In this document: one piece after another, positions 39,971-49,033 of the stretch
How positions within the stretch are numbered: the first letter of the stretch is position 1
Layout of the letters: every line of letters begins with the position of its first letter
Origin: a candidate division FCPU426 bacterium
GTDB lineage: Bacteria; Oederibacteriota; Muellerivitia; Muellerivitales; Muellerivitaceae
DNA length: 64,000 nt
Direction of reading: 5' to 3'
Assembly: GCA_027452205.1 (NCBI GenBank)
Contig: DAIDGV010000010.1
Coordinates: 1 to 64,000, forward strand
Notes under the pieces: generated by a model
What the model saw: the letters and a program-made list of their open reading frames with translations, nothing else
The model's database searches: none
Told to the model about the DNA's origin: nothing
Program-made: the position numbers and the translations under genes

Positions 39971-41230
39971 ATGCCGAAGGAAATGAAAAAAGACGTGGTG
40001 GTGGGGTTGGACCTGGGAACGACTAAGGTCTGCACCATCATCGGCGAGCAAGACAACGAAGGACAAGTGCACATCATCGGGGTAGGAACCTGCCCTTCCA
40101 CGGGCCTGAAAAAGGGCTCGGTGGTGAACATTGAGCAAACCATCGCTTCCATCAAAAAGTCCGTCCAGGATGCCGAGCGCATGGCGGGCGTTGAAGTGAC
40201 CGCCGCTTTCGCGGGTATCGCCGGGGGCCATATCAAGGGCCTGAATAGCCGCGGCGTTATCGCCGTTGCCCGTAAGGACAAAGAGATCACCGAAGAGGAC
40301 CGTGAACGCGTGTTGGAAGCGGCCCGGGCCATCGCTATCCCCATGGACCGCGAGATCATCCATGTTGTTCCCCAGGAATATATCGTCGACGACCAGGACG
40401 GCATCAAGAACCCGGTGGGCATGTCGGGCGTGCGTTTGGAAGCTGAAGTGCATGTGGTGACCGGCGGTGTGACGAGTGTTCAAAATATTGTGCGCAGCGT
40501 GGAAAGGGCGGGAGTGCGGGTCGCGGACATCATCCTGCAGCCCTTGGCCAGCGCCGAAGCGATCCTTTCCCCGGATGAAAAAGAGCTGGGGGTTGTCCTC
40601 ATCGACATCGGCGGGGGAACCACCGATATCGCGGTTTTCATCAATGGCGCCCTGTGGCATACGGGCATCATCACCCTGGGTGGTGCGCTGGTGACCAGCG
40701 ACGTGGCCGTGGGCTTGCGCACGCCGAACACCGAAGCCGAGATCATCAAGACCCAATATGGCTGTGCTTATACGGCCATGGTCAAAGAAGAAGAGGAAAT
40801 TACGGTGCCGGGCGTGGGTGGCCGCAGCGACCGCCGCATGCCGCGCCGTGTCCTTTCCGAAATTATCGAAGCCCGGATGGAAGAAATTTTCGAACTGGTC
40901 GCCGCTGAACTGAAGAAGAACGGTTTTGAGGACCGTATTCCGGCGGGCGCGGTCATCACCGGAGGCGCTTCCTTGATGGAAGGCACCGCTGAATTGGCCG
41001 AAAAAATCCTTCAATTACCTGTACGTATCGGCTCGCCCAAACGCGTCGGGGGATTAACGGATGTGGTCTCGAACCCCAGCTATTCCACAGCCGTGGGACT
41101 AGTGCTGATGGGCATGCAAACTTATGAACCGCAACCGAACAAAAAAACCTCGGTGGCCTTTACGGCGGGCGAGGACATGTTCAACAATGTGCTCGATCGG
41201 ATGAAGAAATGGTTCGGCGATTCGATCTAA
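39971..41230 (+). CDS. ftsA: Cell division protein FtsA
   Basis: The 419-residue actin-fold protein tethers FtsZ to the membrane. VVVGLDLGTTKVCTIIGE (residues 7-24) is phosphate-1, SHS2-like 1C domain about 85-160, VLIDIGGGTTDIAVF (about 204-218) phosphate-2, AVITGGASLMEG (about 325-336) the adenosine motif. The C terminus MFNNVLDRMKKWFGDSI is an amphipathic membrane-targeting helix. ATG 39971 has GGAGGTGAGG upstream; GTG 39962 would overlap the preceding stop (GTGA). Confidence 0.96.
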   Translation: MPKEMKKDVVVGLDLGTTKVCTIIGEQDNEGQVHIIGVGTCPSTGLKKGSVVNIEQTIASIKKSVQDAERMAGVEVTAAFAGIAGGHIKGLNSRGVIAVARKDKEITEEDRERVLEAARAIAIPMDREIIHVVPQEYIVDDQDGIKNPVGMSGVRLEAEVHVVTGGVTSVQNIVRSVERAGVRVADIILQPLASAEAILSPDEKELGVVLIDIGGGTTDIAVFINGALWHTGIITLGGALVTSDVAVGLRTPNTEAEIIKTQYGCAYTAMVKEEEEITVPGVGGRSDRRMPRRVLSEIIEARMEEIFELVAAELKKNGFEDRIPAGAVITGGASLMEGTAELAEKILQLPVRIGSPKRVGGLTDVVSNPSYSTAVGLVLMGMQTYEPQPNKKTSVAFTAGEDMFNNVLDRMKKWFGDSI

Positions 41231-41244
41231 GTATTCACGGCGAT

Positions 41245-41353
41245 TAGCCACAGATGCAGGGGATACAGGGGATAATCCCTAGAAAATTCAGAATTCAAAA
41301 TTAAGAATTCATAATTGTTGTTAGTCATCCCCTTCATCCCCTGCATCTGTGGC
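41245..41353. repeat. Compound palindromic repeat between ftsA and ftsZ
   Basis: Outer arms gccacagatgcaggggatac and tcccctgcatctgtggc; nested inside are the arms aattcagaattcaaaattaa and gaattcataattg of another family. One repeat family is thus inserted in the loop of another. The same nesting occurs in the rsmH/ftsL element at about 21905-21940. Confidence 0.85.
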
Positions 41354-41488
41354 GAAATAGCTTTTTCTTTGGGTTTTCTAGCCCTCCAAATTGTGGATAA
41401 CCTCCAAAACGCCTTATTTGAGGCCCTTTTTTCAACGTAAATTCTTATCCAAAACACAAGAAAAGCCCCAAAACCCTTATAAATCCAA

Positions 41489-41527
41489 TATAATTAGCCC
41501 ATGTTTGATGGCCGTTGGGGAACGGCC
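41489..41527 (+). promoter_or_regulatory. Possible ftsZ promoter -10 and leader hairpin
   Basis: TATAAT at 41489-41494 lacks a good -35 at 17 nt. A perfect stem GGCCGTT-GGGG-AACGGCC follows at 41510-41527. This 250-nt gap before ftsZ is the longest unique stretch late in the cluster and probably carries a separate ftsZ start of transcription. Confidence 0.4.
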
Positions 41528-41600
41528 TGTGAGTTGAAGCGCCAAAGATCGGGCCTTTAACGGGATGTAAAAGATCTAAAAATTTTTGGGGGGACCTCTG

Positions 41601-42761
41601 ATGATCGAATTTGCCGAAGATGATATGCAGCAGTACTTAGCTCACTTGAAGGTCATCGGAGTGGGCGGCGGCGGATGTAACGCCGTCAATCGCATGATCG
41701 ACGCGGGTGTTGAAGGCGTCGAATGCATCGCAGCCAACACCGATTACAAATCACTCAAACGCAACAAGGCCGTCAAAAAGATCCAATTGGGCCGGAACCT
41801 GACCAAGGGTCTGGGTTCGGGCGGCAATCCTGTGATCGCGAAAGAAGCGGCCACGGAATCGACCGAAGAGATCCAAAAATCCCTCGAAGGCGCGGACATG
41901 GTCGTGGTCGTCGCCGGTATGGGCGGCGGCACGGGCACAGGCGCCGGGCCGGTGGTTGCCGAGATCGCCAAAAAAATGGGCATCCTGACCGTGGGTATCG
42001 TGAGCCGTCCTTTCGAACACGAAGGACCGGTCCGCAAGGCCCAGGCCGAGGACGGCCTGCGCACCATGCTGCCCCATGTGGACACCATCGTGGTGATCCC
42101 GAACGAACGCATCAATATCGTCTGCGAGCAGGACATCGCTTTCTCCGCGGCTTTCGCCCGGGTGGACGAGGTCCTCATCGAAGCGATCCGCGGCATCTCG
42201 GAAGTCATCCATTCCGAAGGCATCATCAACCGCGACTTCGCCGACGTGAAGCGCGTGCTGACCTCCAAGGGCAAGGCCCTGATGGGCATGGGCTATGGCA
42301 CCGGTGAAGACCGCGCCATCAAGGCCATCCAAAAGGCCATCAACAGCCCCTTGCTGGAAGACGTGGACATCGCCGGAGCCAGCACCATCCTGGTGCAGGT
42401 GACGGGCGGCGCCAACTTCTCCATCAACGAGTTCAACCAGATCAACGGCTTCCTGCAAAAGGCCGCCCGTCCCGGCGTGGAGATCATCCCGGGCGTGGTG
42501 GTGGACGACAGCTTGAAGGACGGCCTGCGGGTCACCATCATCGCCACCGGTTTCGACGCCCCCAAGGCGGAGGATCCGATCTCGACGGTGCTGGGTTTCG
42601 AGAACTTCGTGAACCCCAAGTTCAACACCGACAAGGCCAGCTCCTCGGAGCCGGCGGTCGAATCGTCGGAGCCGGACTTGCTTTCGAAGCTCTCGGACGG
42701 TAAGTATGAGATCCCGGCCTATATGCGCAAGCGTTTGGCGGGGAAGAATTTCCATAACTGA
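41601..42761 (+). CDS. ftsZ: Cell division GTPase FtsZ
   Basis: The 386-residue tubulin homologue that forms the Z ring. KVIGVGGGGCNAVNRMI (residues 14-30), the tubulin signature GGGTGTGAGP (about 111-120), T7-loop NRDFADVK (about 212-219), and the conserved C-terminal peptide YEIPAYMRKRL (about 371-381), which binds FtsA. ATG 41601 follows GGGGGGA; the TTG at 41586 is less likely. Confidence 0.97.
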   Translation: MIEFAEDDMQQYLAHLKVIGVGGGGCNAVNRMIDAGVEGVECIAANTDYKSLKRNKAVKKIQLGRNLTKGLGSGGNPVIAKEAATESTEEIQKSLEGADMVVVVAGMGGGTGTGAGPVVAEIAKKMGILTVGIVSRPFEHEGPVRKAQAEDGLRTMLPHVDTIVVIPNERINIVCEQDIAFSAAFARVDEVLIEAIRGISEVIHSEGIINRDFADVKRVLTSKGKALMGMGYGTGEDRAIKAIQKAINSPLLEDVDIAGASTILVQVTGGANFSINEFNQINGFLQKAARPGVEIIPGVVVDDSLKDGLRVTIIATGFDAPKAEDPISTVLGFENFVNPKFNTDKASSSEPAVESSEPDLLSKLSDGKYEIPAYMRKRLAGKNFHN

Positions 42762-42771
42762 TCAAGTTCTT

Positions 42772-42852
42772 TGAACCACAAAGGGCACAAAAACACGAAG
42801 TTTTCTCAATGTTTTTTTCTTTGTGTTCACCTTAGTGAACTTAGTGGTTCAA
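42772..42852. repeat. Palindromic repeat, AACCACAAAGGGCACAAA family
   Basis: Left arm aaccacaaagggcacaaaaa, right arm ctttgtgttcaccttagtga followed by acttagtggtt. It lies between ftsZ and the deacetylase gene and is not spanned by a coupled frame. Confidence 0.75.
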
Positions 42853-42887
42853 GATGAGAACTGTTTAAGTATAGAAAGGCGTTCATT

Positions 42888-44177
42888 TTGGGTCTGATGG
42901 GAGGCAGGGGCCGGCTGTTCTTACTGCTAGGACTTTTAGCGGTGGCCGCGGCGGTCTATCTGAACCTTCCGACGATCCTCGAATTCTTCTCCGAGCCAAA
43001 AGCCTTACCGGTCGTGACCGAGCCTTCCCCGGCCCTGACGACTGTTCCAACCGTAGCCGCTGAAGCCGCCTCCGTGCCCCCCACGGAGACGGCGGCAGGG
43101 GCGGTTCCTTCACTCCAATCCATTACCCTCGAAGCCAACGCTGATAATGGTTTTGTGGTCCTTTGCTATCACCGTTTTGTGGCCCATCCGGAAAGGTTCA
43201 AGACGGCCCTGTCCGAATACCGCTTTCCCCAGGCCGAGTTCCGCTGGCAGATGCAGTACCTCAAGGACCATGGCATCGTTCCCATCTCCCTTCAGCAGTT
43301 GAAGGATTATTGGTTCAAGGGCCAGCCCTTGCCGCCCCGGGCCGTTCTTTTGACCTTTGACGACGGTTTTCGCAGCCTTTATGACGTGATGTTCCCGGTG
43401 CTCCAGCAGTTCAAATATCCCGCTGTTCTTTTTCTCTACACCGATTTCATCAAAGGGCAGGGGGATTCCCTGAGTTTTGAGGACATCCAGGCCATGGAAA
43501 AATACGGGTTATCGTTGGAATCCCATACCAAGAGCCATTTGAACCTGGGTTATGTGGAGGAGAAAAAGAAACCCGAGGATTTCGCCAAACTGCTGACCGA
43601 GGAATTGTCGGTGCCGGTCAGTTTTATCGAGGATAAATTCAGCTATACCCCGACGACCCTGGCCTATCCTTACGGGGTTTATAACGACGTGATCGAGGCG
43701 GAAACCCGCAAGCAGAACTATCAACTGGCTTTCACCGTCAACGCGGGCCCCAATGACCGGACAGTGCCGCCGCTGAAGCTGAAAAGGGACCTGATCCTGA
43801 ACCCCTGCAGCCACGAGGCTTTCGCGGCCCTGTTCGAACCCAAGGTGCTTCACCTGGACCAAGTACAGCCGGCGGACGGGCAGTTCATCCTAAGCCATCA
43901 ACCGCTTATCAGCATGGTCATCAAGGACCCGATCGACTATAAGACCCTCAAGCTGACCGTCGGCACCAAGCCGACCACCTATCATTACGACCCCAATACC
44001 CATGTCCTGAGCCATCAAATGAAAGTTCCGCTCAAGTCGGGCGGCCATTTCTTGACGGTGGAAGCGACCGACCTGAACGGGCAGCCGCGGGTCTATACCT
44101 GGTACTTCCGCATCAAGCACAAGGGGCTTCTTTTCCCCTCGTTGAGCAAAACGCTCAGCGGTACGGACGACAAATGA
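42888..44177 (+). CDS. Membrane-anchored polysaccharide deacetylase (NodB domain)
   Basis: A 429-residue protein with an N-terminal signal anchor (LFLLLGLLAVAAAVYLNLP), a Pro/Thr/Ala linker, then a CE4 NodB domain (about residues 85-310): FVVLCYHRF, the catalytic/metal TFDDGF (about 161-166), the metal-binding SHTKSH (HxxxxH type, about 207-212) and LAYPYGVYND. A C-terminal Ig-like domain follows (about 325-415). CE4 enzymes deacetylate peptidoglycan or exopolysaccharide outside the cytoplasm. Start TTG 42888 with AAAGG upstream (ATG 42897 also possible). It overlaps the amidase by 4 nt. Confidence 0.88.
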   Translation: MGLMGGRGRLFLLLGLLAVAAAVYLNLPTILEFFSEPKALPVVTEPSPALTTVPTVAAEAASVPPTETAAGAVPSLQSITLEANADNGFVVLCYHRFVAHPERFKTALSEYRFPQAEFRWQMQYLKDHGIVPISLQQLKDYWFKGQPLPPRAVLLTFDDGFRSLYDVMFPVLQQFKYPAVLFLYTDFIKGQGDSLSFEDIQAMEKYGLSLESHTKSHLNLGYVEEKKKPEDFAKLLTEELSVPVSFIEDKFSYTPTTLAYPYGVYNDVIEAETRKQNYQLAFTVNAGPNDRTVPPLKLKRDLILNPCSHEAFAALFEPKVLHLDQVQPADGQFILSHQPLISMVIKDPIDYKTLKLTVGTKPTTYHYDPNTHVLSHQMKVPLKSGGHFLTVEATDLNGQPRVYTWYFRIKHKGLLFPSLSKTLSGTDDK

Positions 44178-45466
44178 GGAACTGGACCCCCCTATCCCAA
44201 AAACTGGGGTTCTTCCTGCTGGTCCTTGGTTCCTTCACGCTGCCCGCCTCGGCCTTGAACCTGAACGACAGCGTGGCCTTGAAATACACCTACCGCCCCG
44301 ATCAAGTGTCGGTGATTCCTTTGAAGGACAGCAAGGGAAAGCTCTACCTGCCCCTGACCGATGTGGCGAAATTCTATGGAGTCGACGTGAAGTTCGATGC
44401 CCAAAACCGGCGTATCGACCTTTCCAAAGGGGCCAACAAGGTCAAACTGGTCCTGTCCCAGCCCATGTTCCTCATCTCGAACCCCACCGAGTCTTTCCCG
44501 ACGGAACCGGCGGAGGTGGTGTCGGGCCAACTGGCGGTGACCCCGGTGACCGCCCAGGACCTTTTCACGGCCATCCTGGGCATCGATGTGCAATACCAGC
44601 CGGACCAGCAGGTCCTGATCGCCGGGGGAGTGAAGACCGAGGCCATCAAGACCGAGATCGTGGCCCAGGAACAAAAAACGCCCCTGACCGCCCCCTCGGT
44701 GCCCGCTTCGGTGATCGGCGCCCGGGGCGAGGAAGAACCGGTGGTCGTGCGGTCCGGACCTACCCATAAAATATTGTCGGCCAACGCTTATTCGGTGGGC
44801 CGCATCGTCATCGACGCGGGCCATGGTGGCCGGGATATCGGCGCCCGGGGCTATGACAACCGTTATTTCGAGAAGCAGGCCACTTTGGCCATCGCGCTGA
44901 AGGTGGCGGGGCTGCTGCGCAAGCAGTCCGACATCGAGGTGTTGATGACCCGCAACAGGGATTATTTCGTCACCCTCAAGGGCCGTACCCAGTTCGCCAA
45001 TAAGCACCACGCGGACCTTTTCGTGTCCATCCATTGCAACTCGACGCCCCGGAGCAAGGTGAACATCGCCTCGGGCACCGAGATCTACGTTTATAGTCCC
45101 AAGGCCTCCAGTTATTTCGGCAATGTGGAGACCGCCGAGGAAATGACCACCGATTCGAAATTTAGTTTCGCCAATGATCTTCATTACCAGGCCTATAAAG
45201 ACCGCAGCATCAAGCTGGCGGAGCTGATATGGCAGTACATCCACCGCAACTTGGGCCAGCACATGCGCCATGTGCAGCAGCGCAACTTTTACGTGCTGGG
45301 CCGGGTGGATATGCCCTCGATCCTGGTCGAGACCGCTTTTATCAGCAATCCCAAGGAAGAATTCAAACTGCGGGACTCCGATTGGCAGGATAAAATGGCC
45401 CGGTCCATCGCGGATGGTATCCTGGCTTTTAAACAAGTGGCGGAGGGAAGCGCCAATGGCCGTTAA
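44174..45466 (+). CDS. N-acetylmuramoyl-L-alanine amidase (Amidase_3) with copper-amine-oxidase-like N domain
   Basis: A 430-residue secreted amidase. The signal peptide (LGFFLLVLGSFTLPASA) is followed by a CuAO-N/stalk domain (about residues 30-140, LYLPLTDVAKFYGVDVKFD), a linker, and the zinc amidase (about 210-425). Zinc ligands and the catalytic Glu are seen in IVIDAGHGGRDIGARG (His), the Glu of RYFEKQ, SIHCNS (His), and VETAFISNPKEE (Glu). It cleaves the lactyl-amide bond during cell separation. It overlaps the deacetylase (ATGA) and the next gene by 11 nt. Confidence 0.93.
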   Translation: MRNWTPLSQKLGFFLLVLGSFTLPASALNLNDSVALKYTYRPDQVSVIPLKDSKGKLYLPLTDVAKFYGVDVKFDAQNRRIDLSKGANKVKLVLSQPMFLISNPTESFPTEPAEVVSGQLAVTPVTAQDLFTAILGIDVQYQPDQQVLIAGGVKTEAIKTEIVAQEQKTPLTAPSVPASVIGARGEEEPVVVRSGPTHKILSANAYSVGRIVIDAGHGGRDIGARGYDNRYFEKQATLAIALKVAGLLRKQSDIEVLMTRNRDYFVTLKGRTQFANKHHADLFVSIHCNSTPRSKVNIASGTEIYVYSPKASSYFGNVETAEEMTTDSKFSFANDLHYQAYKDRSIKLAELIWQYIHRNLGQHMRHVQQRNFYVLGRVDMPSILVETAFISNPKEEFKLRDSDWQDKMARSIADGILAFKQVAEGSANGR

Positions 45467-46289
45467 GATCAGCGACGAGATCATCGAGCAGCACCATGGC
45501 GGGGTATTGACCCTGACCTTTCCCCGGTTGGGGCATTCCACTTTCCTCAAACACGCCATCTCGACCCGCGTCGGCGGGGTGAGCAAGGGCAATTACAAGT
45601 CCCTCAATATCAGCTACAAGGTCGCCGATGAGCGTCTGCGGGTGGAAGAGAATCGTCGTATCCTTTCCAACGCCCTGGAGATCGACCTGGAGCAAGCGGT
45701 CCATCTCACCCAAGTGCATAGCGACAAGGTATTCCACCTGACCGCCGAGAACCGTCCCCCGGCGGGAGAATCTTTGGGTGAGGGCGACGCGGTGATCACG
45801 GACCTGCCCAATGTGCCTATCTACATCCTGGTGGCGGATTGCCTGCCCATCCTTTTTTACGATCAAGCCCATCAGGCCATCGGGCTGGCCCACGCGGGCT
45901 GGCGGGGAACGGTGGCGCGGATCGCGGTGAAGACCCTGGATGCCATGAGGACGGCTTTCGGCACCAACCCGCAAGAGGTCAAGGCGGTCCTGGGGCCCGC
46001 GATCGGCCCCTGTTGCTATGAAGTGGGAACAGACGTGAAAGAGGAGTTCGGAAAGGCTTTCCCCGACGCCGAGGAACTATTGGAACAGACAGGGAAGAGC
46101 CATTGGAAATTGAACATACCCGAGGCCAATGCCCGGCAATTAATGGAAGCGGGAATGGACCCGGACCGGATCATCCGTTCGGGGCTTTGCACGGTGGAGC
46201 ACTTAGGGTGGTTCTATTCGCACCGGGCCGAGGCTGGGCCTGGATCGCCGACGGGCCGTTTCGGCGCTTTTATGATGTTGGTAAAATAG
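45456..46289 (+). CDS. pgeF: Peptidoglycan editing factor PgeF (YfiH/laccase-domain family)
   Basis: A 277-residue multicopper-polyphenol-oxidase-fold protein. ISTRVGGVSKGNYKSLNISY (residues about 31-50), VHLTQVHSDKVFHL (about 82-95) and VADCLPILFYD, the Cys of the Zn site, then GLAHAGWRGTVARI (about 146-159) and GPAIGPCCYEVG (about 180-191). YfiH/PgeF removes wrong amino acids such as L-Ser from peptidoglycan precursors. ATG 45456 lies within the amidase end. Neighbouring ftsZ and cell wall hydrolases fit this role. Confidence 0.92.
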   Translation: MAVKISDEIIEQHHGGVLTLTFPRLGHSTFLKHAISTRVGGVSKGNYKSLNISYKVADERLRVEENRRILSNALEIDLEQAVHLTQVHSDKVFHLTAENRPPAGESLGEGDAVITDLPNVPIYILVADCLPILFYDQAHQAIGLAHAGWRGTVARIAVKTLDAMRTAFGTNPQEVKAVLGPAIGPCCYEVGTDVKEEFGKAFPDAEELLEQTGKSHWKLNIPEANARQLMEAGMDPDRIIRSGLCTVEHLGWFYSHRAEAGPGSPTGRFGAFMMLVK

Positions 46290-46323
46290 GTCGTCCGGTA
46301 CCAAAAACTTTCAAGGAGCGTTT

Positions 46324-46485
46324 ATGGGCCTCTTCGACAATCTGTTCGGGGACAAGAAAAAAGAAAATATCCCTGGCGGCAAGGACCGCCGCAAGGGGGA
46401 CCGCCGCTTCGATAAGAACGAACTGAAGAAGAAAGTTTATGGGGATATACGCGGGATGAAGAAAGACCGCCGCAAGAGAAGTTGA
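46324..46485 (+). CDS. Small basic protein (53 aa), unknown
   Basis: MGLFDNLFGDKKKENIPGGK followed by DRRKGDRRFDKNELKKKVYG and a C-terminal KKDRRKRS. AAGGAG lies 7 nt before the ATG. The RRKGDRR-type run resembles the basic leader of PilZ-domain proteins, but no PilZ domain follows. It is probably the last gene of the pgeF operon. Function unknown. Confidence 0.65.
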   Translation: MGLFDNLFGDKKKENIPGGKDRRKGDRRFDKNELKKKVYGDIRGMKKDRRKRS

Positions 46486-46523
46486 CCGGTTCCGGTAAAG
46501 GTATTTAACAGAACTCCGCCTGC

Positions 46524-47594
46524 TTATTTATCCCAGACGTCGTTGTAATAAGCCAGGCCGTTGGTGTTGTTGCACCCACCCATGATCCAAACATGACCAT
46601 TGAAGGCCAGGCTCAAATGCCCGAACCGGGCGTTGTAGGGTCCCGAGGCCGAAGTCCAGTTGATCCCGTCCGCCGAACTGCTCGCGTTGCTGAGGGCACC
46701 GGTGGCCGTATCCGACGCGCCGCAGGTGTACCACATGAGGTTGTTGTTCACGACCAATTGATGGTAATAGACCGGACCTCCGAGGTTGGACAGCAAGGAC
46801 CAGTTAGTGCCGTTCGCCGATGACCAAATGCTCGTGGTTTCATTGGCGGTGTTGGACGAGTAGGTGTTGTGACCGCACATGATGTAGAGGTTGTTGTTGA
46901 AGCTGACCGCGGCCGCGCCCCAGCGGGGGGTGAATTGGGTATTGGCGGGAGGGTTGGTGTTGTTGGCCAGGACCTGGGTCCAGGTGACGCCGTCGGGAGA
47001 GGACCAAACATCGTTCAGGCCCACGGAACCGGTCGTGCCATTGGTGCCCGCGAAGACCCAAATGAGGTTATTGAAGACGACCGCGTTGAAGTCCTGCCGG
47101 GGGCAGAATTGGGAAGCGCCCACGGTGTTGACGGTGATGGCGGGATTATTGGCGAGGATCTGGGTCCAGTTGGCGCCGTCGGGCGAGGTCCAGACGTCGT
47201 TCTTCAAGGTGCCGCCCTGGTTGCCGCCGATCAAGTAAAGCTGGGTCACGCCACCATTGACGAAATTCACCACTTGGCTTCCATAACGGCCCCCGAAGGG
47301 GGCATTGGAGGAAGTTTCTGACCAGTTCTTTCCGTCGCCGGATTTCCACACGTCGCCGTAATAATTGGTGACCGACCCGCTGCCATTAGCCCCGCCAACG
47401 ACCCACATATTGCCGTTGAAGACCGTGCCCGAAAGACCATAGCGGGCGGCCCAAGGGGCGCCGGCGGTCACTTCGGACCATCCGTTACTGTTGGTGCCGT
47501 TGCCATTGGCGGACGTGGGCCCATTGCGGCAGCCTTCGGTCCAAGGCAAAAGAACGGCCAAAGTCAAAATGAAGAAGAATGACAAGCGATTCAA
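46524..47594 (-). CDS. Kelch-like beta-propeller lipoprotein
   Basis: A 356-residue exported protein. The signal ends in a lipobox-like WTEGC (residues about 18-22), so it is probably a lipoprotein. The mature part has about six propeller-type repeats with recurring YGDVWKSGDGKNWSET, NDVWTSPDGANWTQIL and FNNNLYIMCG segments, each pairing a short Trp-containing blade with a Gly-rich strand. Such propellers bind ligands or act as adhesins; no catalytic residue is evident. The start codon is TTG at 47594 with AAAGGA upstream. Oriented against its neighbours. Confidence 0.75.
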   Translation of the reverse strand: MNRLSFFFILTLAVLLPWTEGCRNGPTSANGNGTNSNGWSEVTAGAPWAARYGLSGTVFNGNMWVVGGANGSGSVTNYYGDVWKSGDGKNWSETSSNAPFGGRYGSQVVNFVNGGVTQLYLIGGNQGGTLKNDVWTSPDGANWTQILANNPAITVNTVGASQFCPRQDFNAVVFNNLIWVFAGTNGTTGSVGLNDVWSSPDGVTWTQVLANNTNPPANTQFTPRWGAAAVSFNNNLYIMCGHNTYSSNTANETTSIWSSANGTNWSLLSNLGGPVYYHQLVVNNNLMWYTCGASDTATGALSNASSSADGINWTSASGPYNARFGHLSLAFNGHVWIMGGCNNTNGLAYYNDVWDK

Positions 47595-47702
47595 AAATGA
47601 TCCTTTGGTAAGATAAGGAACCTAACGGCCCGAAGGCCCATCCCTGAAGCCCTTATTTGTTGAAAAAGGGAAGGGAACCGCTGATTTTAAAGGAATTTAG
47701 CC

Positions 47703-48044
47703 ATGACACAAGCTTCTCCCGGCTCCCGGCCCGCTCTTCTTGCCATCCTTTGTGTCCTGGGTCTGGCCGGTTGTTTTCTCAAAATGATCCTGGTCATTTC
47801 GCCGGTGGTACAAAGCCATGGCCGGCTTTACGCCACCTATCTATCCATTTCCTCGGTCGTGATGATCGCCTGTTTGGCCGGTCTTTGGTTGATGAAACGC
47901 TGGGCCTTTTGGGCTTTTTTGGCTTACGTGATCCTCGATCAAGCGGTCTATTGGCAAATGGGTTATTGGGACCCGGTGGCCGCCTTACTCAAGGGACTCA
48001 TCCTGTTGGCAGGTCTTTTCTATTACCGGCGGCTAAGACCATGA
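47703..48044 (+). CDS. Small integral membrane protein, unknown (113 aa)
   Basis: Four predicted membrane helices (ALLAILCVLGLAGCFLKMIL, YLSISSVVMIACLAGLWL, WAFWAFLAYVILDQAVYW, AALLKGLILLAGLFYY) with short loops and a basic C terminus RRLRP. AAGGAA lies 6 nt before the ATG. The stop overlaps the glycosylase start (ATGA). No family recognised. Confidence 0.75.
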   Translation: MTQASPGSRPALLAILCVLGLAGCFLKMILVISPVVQSHGRLYATYLSISSVVMIACLAGLWLMKRWAFWAFLAYVILDQAVYWQMGYWDPVAALLKGLILLAGLFYYRRLRP

Positions 48045-49033
48045 CCGAAGGTCTGTTGGCAGTTCCCCAGCCCTTTTCGCTGGAATTGACCCTGCTTTGT
48101 GGACAGTGTTTTCGCTGGCAGCGGGACCCGAGGGATAACGCTTGGTTCCGGGGTATCGCGGGGCAAGCCCTTTGGCATTTGCGCCAAGAAGGGGACCAAC
48201 TCCATTGGAAATGTTCCGCCACGCAAGTCAGGGGACAACGACCCGAGGTTTGGTTGGGCCGGTACCTGGGTTTTGAGGATGATCTGGCCCCTTGGATCAT
48301 CGAGTTCAAGGATAACGAGGTTCTGGCCAAGCCCTTGCGCATCCTAGAAGGGCTCCGGTTGATGCGGCAGGAACCCTGGGAATGCACGGTCTCCTATATG
48401 TTCGCCCAAGGCCTATCGGTCAAGGTCATCCGCCATGCCATCGGAAAATTTTGCGAACGCTATGGCCAGCCTATCGAGGGGGCGCCGGGCCTTTTCGCTT
48501 TTCCGGAGCCTGCGGTCATTGCCCAGCTCTCAGCGGATCAAATGCGCGCTTTCACCAATAATTACCGGGCCCGGGCGGACCGGATCATCCGCTTGGCGCG
48601 GGTGGTCGAGGCCCAAGTGGTACTTTTGGACCATTTCAAACAGATCCCTTGCGATGACGCCAGGGAAGCCCTGGTGGCGCTGGACGGCATCGGTCCCAAG
48701 ATCGCCGATTGCATCCTGCTTTTTTCCATGGACCACGCTTCGGCCTTTCCGGTGGACCGCTGGGTCTTGCGGGCGATGAAACGCTATTACAAGGTACGCT
48801 GGCTGGGGGCGGGTCAGGAAGCGCCCACCCGGACCCAATATGTGAAGATCGTCCAAAAGGCCCGCAAAATGCTGGGGCCACGCTGCGGTGTGGCCAGTGA
48901 ATATCTTTTCCTTTACTTGCGACTTTTGGAAGACGCTAAATTGCGGGAAGAACTGGGGCCACACTGCCGACATTGGGATGAATTGATGGAAAAGGTGGAG
49001 AAGCCTAAGGCCCTGGCGAGGAAAAGAGCGTGA
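48041..49033 (+). CDS. 8-oxoguanine DNA glycosylase/AP lyase (OGG1-type)
   Basis: A 330-residue OGG1-like enzyme: an N-terminal OGG_N domain (LELTLLCGQCFRWQRDPRDN, about residues 13-32) followed by the HhH-GPD fold. The hairpin LVALDGIGPKIADCILLFSM (about 210-229) contains the catalytic Lys in GPK, and the essential Asp is in FPVDRWVL (about 236-243). It removes 8-oxoguanine paired with cytosine and nicks the strand. Bacterial OGG1 orthologues of the eukaryotic type are uncommon compared with MutM. Overlaps both neighbours by 4 nt. Confidence 0.9.
   Translation: MTEGLLAVPQPFSLELTLLCGQCFRWQRDPRDNAWFRGIAGQALWHLRQEGDQLHWKCSATQVRGQRPEVWLGRYLGFEDDLAPWIIEFKDNEVLAKPLRILEGLRLMRQEPWECTVSYMFAQGLSVKVIRHAIGKFCERYGQPIEGAPGLFAFPEPAVIAQLSADQMRAFTNNYRARADRIIRLARVVEAQVVLLDHFKQIPCDDAREALVALDGIGPKIADCILLFSMDHASAFPVDRWVLRAMKRYYKVRWLGAGQEAPTRTQYVKIVQKARKMLGPRCGVASEYLFLYLRLLEDAKLREELGPHCRHWDELMEKVEKPKALARKRA

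Noticed and set aside
46324-46485. PilZ-domain protein
   Set aside because: Only the basic RRKGDRR-like leader is present; the roughly 90-residue PilZ barrel is missing.
47657-48040. Upstream extension of the 8-oxoG glycosylase frame
   Set aside because: The extension overlaps a small membrane protein with a good ribosome-binding site, and OGG homology starts at the ATG at 48041.
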